Shown: positions 57,444 to 64,000 of the stretch, in pieces
Position numbering within the stretch: the first letter of the stretch is position 1
Layout: every line of letters starts with the position of its first letter
NCBI RefSeq assembly: GCF_027744825.2
Contig: NC_071338.1
Span: 30,671,501 to 30,735,500 of the forward strand
Source: Synchiropus splendidus
Taxonomy: Eukaryota; Chordata; Actinopteri; Syngnathiformes; Callionymidae
Length of the DNA: 64,000 bases
Direction: 5' to 3'
Made by a program: the position numbers and the translations under genes
Notes under the pieces: generated by a model
The model's input: the letters and a program-made list of their open reading frames with translations, nothing else
Told to the model about the DNA's origin: nothing
The model's database searches: none

Positions 57444-58469
57444 GAAATTAGAATAACCGTGTTCATGTGGTACTGTTATAATAGATCGTATGTGACTCAT
57501 GTGCCACGTTGTTAGAGTTTCGTGTTTACGAGAGCGTATACTTGTGTTGGCAGGGAACAATGGCGTTAGCAGAACGCTAGCTTCTTTATTATGTCGTGCT
57601 GACAATAAACAACTGTCTTAAACTACACAAACTTTCGACTGATGTTGAGTGTCTTGTTACCAAGTTAGACAGCATTGTGTCTGGGCATTTATCTGAGTAG
57701 AGAAAAGTTTGTTAGGTAGAGTTGGCTAGAGTTTGCTAACAATCTAACAAACGTTTTAAGAGTGAGCTTTGCAGTGCAATTTCGAAGTCAGGTTTTCAAT
57801 TAATGCGCAGTCTACATTTCGCTTTTCATTCAGACATGATTTTATTGTTTCTCCAAACAGATGCATCCATCATTCTATCATTTCGAGCGGCTCACAATTT
57901 GCAGCAGAACTCTGTCGTACATGCTGCAAGCTGCATCCTCCGGATGTAATCCAAGTCCAGAGTCACCTGAAAATTAACCTCAAAAATGCAATTTCCTTTG
58001 AAGGTGAAGGTGAGCGCGTATTTGTATATATGCAATTTAACTATTCGTATGTGTGTGGAACTATGTTGTCTTCCAGGAGAGCCAAACGCAGTTTTGCTTT
58101 TCAGTCTATGAGCCAGTTTCGAGTGAATATAGAACACAACACATCTGACAACACGTGTCATTGTTGTTGTGCCAGACAGTCATGAATCGGGACTTGTTTA
58201 AAACACAGACGGAGAGTTTTACCAGATCAGAACAGCAGGAGAACCAACAGTTGTGTGATTAAGTTCGTGTGAGTAAGATAGAATTAAGTACTGTACATCT
58301 TCCACATGTATTTTTCATGTATATTCTATAAAAGTTGCCTGATGGAGGTCTGAGGACGATGGGGCCTGAGAGACGAGGTAGATGTCTGCGGGATTGGCAG
58401 CTGAGAGGCGAGGTCTGCAGCCAGACTCTTATGTAAGCAGCGGGGATTGAGTCTTTCTGACTTTGTGTG
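57444..58469. other. No recognisable gene
   Basis: A plus-strand frame of 138 codons (57769-58185) has no recognisable motif and is matched by an opposite-strand frame. No shared repeat. Confidence 0.45.
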
Positions 58470-58600
58470 TACCTGGTCTATCCTCACTTGTGGGGACCAA
58501 TTCTCCAAAACTCCTCCATGTGAAGACCTTGTGTCTTCATGGAGACCATTTGGTAAAATATTAAAACTTCAAAATAACTAGGTCATTATTATAATGTTTT
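58470..58600. repeat. TGGGGAC teleost-type repeat, partial
   Basis: CACTTGTGGGGACCAATTCT and CATGGAGACCATTTGGTAAA, in the order seen at 28.05 kb. Confidence 0.65.
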
Positions 58601-60817
58601 TTTTTATGTTTTATTTTACTTATGTACTGCATGAGATGTATAAGTGTCTCACACATTCATGAGGGAGATTGGAAAATATAAAATCAATGTTTATGCCACC
58701 CCATTAAAATCAGAATTTTGGGACTTACAAAGACATTTTTGGATTCACTCATTCAGTTTTTTGTTTCTTTTCATTCACTCAATAAGTTTTTTATTTATTT
58801 ATTAGTTTTTATTTTTTATTATTTTATTATTATTTATATTTTTTTTCCCCCAACAAAAATATTCAAATAACAAATCCATATAATATTGAACGTTTCCAAA
58901 AAAATCAAAATCAAGACATACTTTACAAAATTCACACCTTTGGATTTGAGACTTCATAGGCTTCATTGTTTCCCTATTTATATCAAAAATAATTTTTTTG
59001 TTTTGCGTATCGGATTAAAACTAAATTATTCTACACATCTACTCGACAATTTATTTCCATTCATTGTGATCTGATCTCAGTAAATGCCTCTTGTAACACG
59101 GACAGTCTGGTTGTTGCTACACTCATTTCTACAATAACACGAGTCAAACTCCTAGCTGTCGATTCTTGCGGGACGTCTCCATGATAACCAGTGCTTCCCT
59201 TTACCCCAACATCTAAGGGTCACGACCTCACTCTGTGCTCTACACACCCACAGCACTTCCCAGAGCGGCGTACAACAGCCGCTAGCCCGCAAGCTAATTA
59301 ATCCAACCTGCCGCCGAGCGCTTCATCAGCGGCGGTCAGCCGCCGCGGCAGCAGGGTCAGTGCTCCTCAAACAGGCTGCTGAAGCGTGAAGAAAGCAGAC
59401 TCATCTGCTGCCTCATGCGTTGCTCACACACACGAACACAGAGCCAGGCAGACCGAACCTTCAGCGATGACTCAGGTAGTTGTAGAAATGAAACACTGTC
59501 TTATTTTCACCCGTCATACAAATTGTCGAACATGTCATTACCCTGAGTCGCCTGGCGGCCAGTCGAAGGCATTTACCGACTATAGAAGAAGAACACTGAC
59601 GGTTAAATATCTGAAATATTCTGATAATTAGCAAGCGTCGGAGCGGAGGGAAGCTGTTGTTGTCATTTCACCCCTGAAGGGATTGATTTGTCTTGTTTGA
59701 CACAGAACACATGAACATATTTTCGCTCTCTGTTTTGCTGTGGGCGATACACAAAGATTCATTTTTAGAAAGCAGGAGCGAGTTCAGGGTCTCCACCACA
59801 TGTAAAGTGGCGTGAAAAAGATCTCTTTTTAAAGATGAACTCTCACCCGACCAAAGGTAAATAGAGTGGAAACAGATAACGCACAACACATAGTGGAGGT
59901 GGACTCATTTTTTCCTGTTTTTTTTTTTTTTTTTTTCACTGTGTTATTTGTGGAAAAATCCTGAAAGAAACATCACAATGACTGAAGTCTTTTACAGAAC
60001 TCAAGTCGCGCATTCTGGACGTTTGAAGAGACGGACCACGTGAGGATGGCTGCAGATTGGAGGCAGATTTACTTCTCATGATTAAAAACTATTGAACGGT
60101 CCCCTCTGATTATCTATTACTTCTTAAATGGCTGCGTTCCATTTCCATTTTAATTTTTTTTTTTTTACTCTGCCAGAGTTTCAAAAAATCCTGTTGATTT
60201 TCAGGCTCATTTGAATCCACACAGGGATGCTGCTGGGAAAACTGCTCCGGGTCCCTTTCTTCCGGCTGGTGCCAATGATGTCACAGACAGTTGTAATCGG
60301 ATTGAAAAAACAAAATTGTAAATGAATGCTGATCTCACTGAAAATATTATTACATATTATATTATATAAAATATATAATATAATAACAGCGATCAGTGGT
60401 TCCATTAAATGCATTTACACGTCCTGTGTCCAGACTTTCAGACTCTATGACAAATGGTGATGATCTGAAGCTCCATGCCTCCACACAAGTCATGGCTGCA
60501 GCACCGGGGGGCTGTGGGCTATTGTCAAATGAAACACCTGGTCCCAACTCAGGTCAGATGTTCCTGGGAAACTGGACTCTTTAAATGTGTCAAAGGTCTC
60601 ATGCTATTGGCTGAACTGTTGACGTGTGCAGATGCTGACAGACCAGATTTGGTGAGGTTGGATGGTCTGGACGTTCATTCCAAAGGTGAAGCGCAGAAGA
60701 CTTTCCTGCATGTTTCCATCTGAATATTTTGACATTTTGAGAGAATTCAGTGAAAATGCGCAAAAAAGAAAACGCCACTTCATGCCTGTTTCCATTTATT
60801 ATTATGGGATTATTGAG
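58601..60817. other. A/T-rich tracts, no recognisable gene
   Basis: Long T-rich runs occur at 58780-58850, 59918-59937 and 60153-60166, and a TATAATA-rich run at 60345-60380. No shared repeat or recognised frame. Confidence 0.5.
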
Positions 60818-61340
60818 AGGAGTGTCATGTCCGCACTTTGTTCATTTTTGTATTCTTCCTTGACTTGTCTCGTGCTTTTATTTTCTGATCGCCGGTTGTT
60901 CTCATCGCTTCACGGGCGACACAGCGTTCATTTCATCATCAAGTCTCCCAAGGATATGCACCCGTCAACGCCAGCTCTCTTCGCCAGATGGTTGCTTCGC
61001 ACTACGTGACGGTAAACTCTTCCAAGACTTCCAAGCTGTCGTTCCATTCCCTGACTTTTCTAAATGCTGTGCGCGCTCAAATTCCTCGCTCGAATATTCA
61101 TCGCTCCGTTTGTGTTTCTCCCCTTTGCTATTCAGCCCACGTGTGAGCAGTTTTCCAGTCACACTTTTCATTCCTCTTTGACGTAGTTATTTCCTCGTGT
61201 GTGTGTGTTTTTCCTTCACCGACCGCTTTACATATATTGAGCCTCGTGATCTTAACAAACTAGGACAATCGTCTCCCGTGCCTACTGTCGACCAGCACTT
61301 CTTGCACTTGGGTCCCTCCTTGAGAAACTATGACAAGGAG
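60818..61340 (+). mobile_element. Solo LTR with 5-bp target duplication
   Basis: The element 60823-61335 (513 bp) starts TGTCAT and ends ATGACA, a perfect 6-bp terminal inversion with TG..CA ends. It is flanked by AGGAG on both sides (60818-60822 and 61336-61340). It shares GTGCTTTTATTTTCTGAT and GCACTTGGGTCCCTCC with the other LTR-like relics. No internal retrotransposon sequence remains, consistent with LTR-LTR recombination. Confidence 0.85.
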
Positions 61341-63189
61341 AGTGCGCCCTGAGATGTTGTCATCTTTGCTGTTTCCCATCCAGAATAGCATTAGGCTACA
61401 CTCACATGGAGCCGCACATTTTCCTATCCGATAACTTTCATTGACAGTTTCCGAAAAACACTCAAACAAAGCCGTTTCTGCCGGATCCACTGTTCACAGA
61501 CCATGTGGTTCAGCTTTTACTACAAGTCAGAAACATGAGTCAGAGAGAGTGGACGGGGATGAGGGATTTTGGCAGCTTTGTGGTCACCTGTTCCTGCTCC
61601 ATCGACACCACAGGGAGTGATCAGCTTGAATTTAGATGCCATAGGTTTGAGAAAATAAACATTTGCTCCACATATCTAACTCGTGTTTGTGACTGGCTTC
61701 TCTGAAGAGTGTGAGCTGCTAGCTTGTCCGACGCTTGTTCGTTTCCACAGTCTCTGCTGCTTATGATGACAGAGTTGCGTAAGATTTTGTGTTGGTATCG
61801 CCAATAACCTGAACAGTTGCAGAATGTACACTCCTTTGTTGTGCGACAGTATTGTTTCAGGGGGACAACTGAGGCAGACGGGGTGTGATAACATCGTGTA
61901 TAGCAAAATTATGATCACAATTTCAAAATCATTGCAAATAAAATAGTAAATACATAGTTGTATTGGGTTGGAGTGACATAAAGAAAGTGTTAGCCCAAGA
62001 GTTGACCCCTGAGGAACCCCATGTGAGATCCTTCATCCGTTATTCATGCCAGTCCAATTTAGATTCATGCGGTTGGTTCGAATCAGTTTACCAGCGAGTC
62101 ACAGGACAATATGAACTTGTTGTCAGCGTGGGAATCTGAAACCTGTAATGAGACCGGTGGTTTTGGTGCAGCAGCTACACAAGTTTTAAACCAACAAACG
62201 TGCATTTCTTTTCTGTTGTTCTGTTGAGGAGCTGAGAGCGCGTTACTTGGCATTCAGTGGAGTGGATCTGCGATGACAGGTTGCACACACGCAGGCTGAC
62301 AAGGCATTATACAGCTCTGGTGCTCGGCCCGCGATGTGAAACCATTAGGCAGGATTTCTGCCTCCTGCTGAATGCAGGTGGGATTCAGGACCTACTTATT
62401 ACAGCCCAGATGTGGCTGTAATCCATCACTGTCTCCGCAGCCCCATCGCACTCGGGAGTATTGTCTGGAGCGCTGCCCCCTGGTGTGCGTGTCCGAGATT
62501 GTTCTTGTAAGAGTCTATATCTGATCCCTATTTGTGCGCGCTTCATTACCCTCCTGCTCCGTCTCAGCACGCGAAGAGTCTATGCAATATTAATTAACAT
62601 CATTATGACCATCTCCCGAGTGCGCCGCATATTAATGACGAGTCTTCCGCACCTTTGGTCCTCCTTTTTTTTTTGAAGTCATGAATCATTAATGTGTGTG
62701 TTGTGAGCGTCAGCGAATCGGTCCTGACTGGGCCAATTTCAGCGCTGCAGATGGTGCACTCGTTATTTGCGCTTCTCATTATTTACTCATTAAATGTGTC
62801 ACTCTTGTCTGCTTAATGGTTTGTTTGGGTTCTTTTTTTTTTTTTTTTTTAACTGTTAAAGTGGCTCTGTAAGTGTCGCAAACGCTGACTCAGCAAAGTG
62901 CAGTATAAACATTGGCTTCAGTGAAAAGTGTCCAAGAAGTGTTTTGTATTTGGATGAGAAAAGGGGATTTTATTTGATCCCAGTTCATTTGACAAGGGTC
63001 CAGGTTTTCATATTCCCTTCCTGAAACATAGGTTTTTTTAAACCCTGCTTAATAAACAGATTTAGTAACACAGCTCAACAAAACGCAGGTAAATACTTTA
63101 CGAACTAACTAAACACTTCATGGTCCATCTCCCAGGTGGTTAGGCTACAAGATCTACATTACTTTCAGGGCTGCTAGGACAGGGATTGG
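61341..63189. other. Non-coding; 62300-62830 a candidate conserved element with CTCF-like site
   Basis: 62300-62830 is single-copy and combines TATTAATTAACATCATTATG, GCATATTAATGACGAG and AATCATTAATG cores with GC blocks. GCGCTGCCCCCTGGTG at 62470-62485 is a reverse-orientation CTCF-core match (13/14). A 20-base T run lies at about 62831-62850. Confidence 0.35.
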
Positions 63190-63319
63190 TACTGATGGCC
63201 TATGAGGCTTCATGAAACAGCATCAATTTCAATGAAATTTCACATGATTTTCAATCCATGAGCGCCACCTACTGAGCTCCAAGGGCAGTGTTTCATAACA
63301 CCTCATGATCCCATCCCTA
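63190..63319. mobile_element. hAT-like MITE, shortened
   Basis: TACTGATGGCCTATGAGGCT at the left, TTTCATAACACCTCATG and CCCATCCCTA at the right. The interior is reduced to about 130 bp, and GCGCCACCTACTG remains. Confidence 0.75.
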
Positions 63320-63423
63320 GCTCCAGGCCCCTCCTCCAATTGTGGAAGAGCATTGTGACCCTTGGAATTGCTCTTGGTCGAACCTTTTTCTCTCAACCCC
63401 AGTGGTGGCACAATACCCCCAGC

Positions 63424-63595
63424 TAGTGATGAGCTGATGAGGTTTCATGAAACAGTGTCCTCATTTTCAGAGCTTGGTAGGTGGCGCACTAAGTATAAAA
63501 GTGATTATTAAAATAATTGTTTACATGCAAATAGAGAGCAGAGCTGCCCTCTGGTAGACAAATGAGGTCAGTGTTTCATGAAGCTTCACCACTGA
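63424..63595. mobile_element. hAT-like MITE, near full length
   Basis: TAGTGATGAGCTGATGAGGT at the left, CAGTGTTTCATGAAGCTTCA at the right, GGTAGGTGGCGCA in the left arm. Confidence 0.78.
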
Positions 63596-63834
63596 AGCAC
63601 ATCGCGAGCTACTTTGGAAGAAAGAGCAAAATCACGGATGCTGGCTGCCAAAAGTAAAGAATGTCTAGGAGCTTTCTAAGTTTACTGATGCCTTGCTAGT
63701 GAGTGGTTGTACTTGAATCGTTGGGTCCGACCGAGGATACTACGGAGGGATGATGTTTGATACCGTTGACCGGCAGCAACCCCGGCAGCAACCCCTGCTT
63801 CTTGTTTTGGGTAGGGGTTCCCGCGCCGGTGAGG

Positions 63835-63987
63835 CAGTGATGTGCTCATGCGGCTTCATGGACCAGTGTCCTCATTCGGAGCTCAGTAGGTGGCGCTTGA
63901 AAATTAAAAGGCTTTCGAGCAGAGCGCACCATCTAGTGGCTTTTGAAATGAAGACACCGTTCCATGAAGCCTCATCATCCCATCATC
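63835..63987. mobile_element. hAT-like MITE, near full length
   Basis: AGTGATGTGCTCATGCGGCT at the left, TTCCATGAAGCCTCATCATC and CCCATCAT at the right. TCAGTAGGTGGCGC (63883-63896, forward) and GCACCATCTAGTGG (63926-63939, reverse) are opposed CTCF-like motifs. Confidence 0.78.
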
Positions 63988-64000
63988 ATGGACAGGGTCC

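Overview
This 64-kb window reads as gene-poor nuclear DNA from a ray-finned fish, most likely a percomorph teleost. The assignment rests on the repeats: Tc1/mariner elements, RTE-like and other non-LTR retrotransposon 3' ends, hAT-type MITEs, and a TGGGGAC-containing interspersed repeat familiar from many teleost genomes. I found no intact host protein-coding gene, rRNA or tRNA. The longest open frames are low-complexity translations or chance frames. The only coding sequence I can name is transposon-derived and broken.

Layout. 1-2.0 kb holds nothing recognisable. 2.0-3.4 kb has a TCA-rich low-complexity tract, then a 5'-truncated LINE on the minus strand whose 5' junction carries a perfect 39-bp inverted copy of the flanking DNA. 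5.4-8.6 kb has hAT-like MITEs and a 69-bp TA microsatellite. 10.2-13.3 kb has two more LINE fragments, one inserted inside a MITE, and one copy of a dispersed repeat pair. 14.9-18.3 kb has a hAT-like relic, an LTR-like relic and a mariner-type non-autonomous element nested in another repeat. 19.4-21.0 kb has a CA tract, TGGGGAC repeats and an internally deleted Tc1/mariner transposon. 22.4-25.3 kb has the second dispersed-repeat copy, simple repeats and a LINE fragment. 28-30.2 kb has a LINE C-terminal fragment and a 25-bp palindrome. 32.2-37.2 kb is a dense mosaic: a MITE, an LTR-like relic split by a hAT transposon with an 8-bp target duplication, two more LINE 3' ends, and a second mariner-type element. 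38-50.8 kb has three RTE-like fragments, each with clear target-site duplications, plus duplicated repeat segments. 52-64 kb has a run of MITEs, one unexplained 144-codon ORF, two LTR-like relics (one a clean solo LTR) and several GC- and TAAT-rich single-copy stretches that could be conserved non-coding DNA.

How the pieces fit. Nothing here forms an operon-like or pathway system. What the window does record is a layered history of insertions. In several cases the empty target site, or a related uninterrupted copy, is also present in the window, which fixes element boundaries and insertion order. The most biologically suggestive signal is that the abundant MITE family (about 18 full or partial copies) carries 14-bp matches to the vertebrate CTCF core motif in opposed orientation in its two arms. 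Three further strong CTCF-like motifs lie in single-copy DNA. The MITE family shares its ends with the 712-bp hAT copy, which still encodes the C-terminal hAT dimerisation region.
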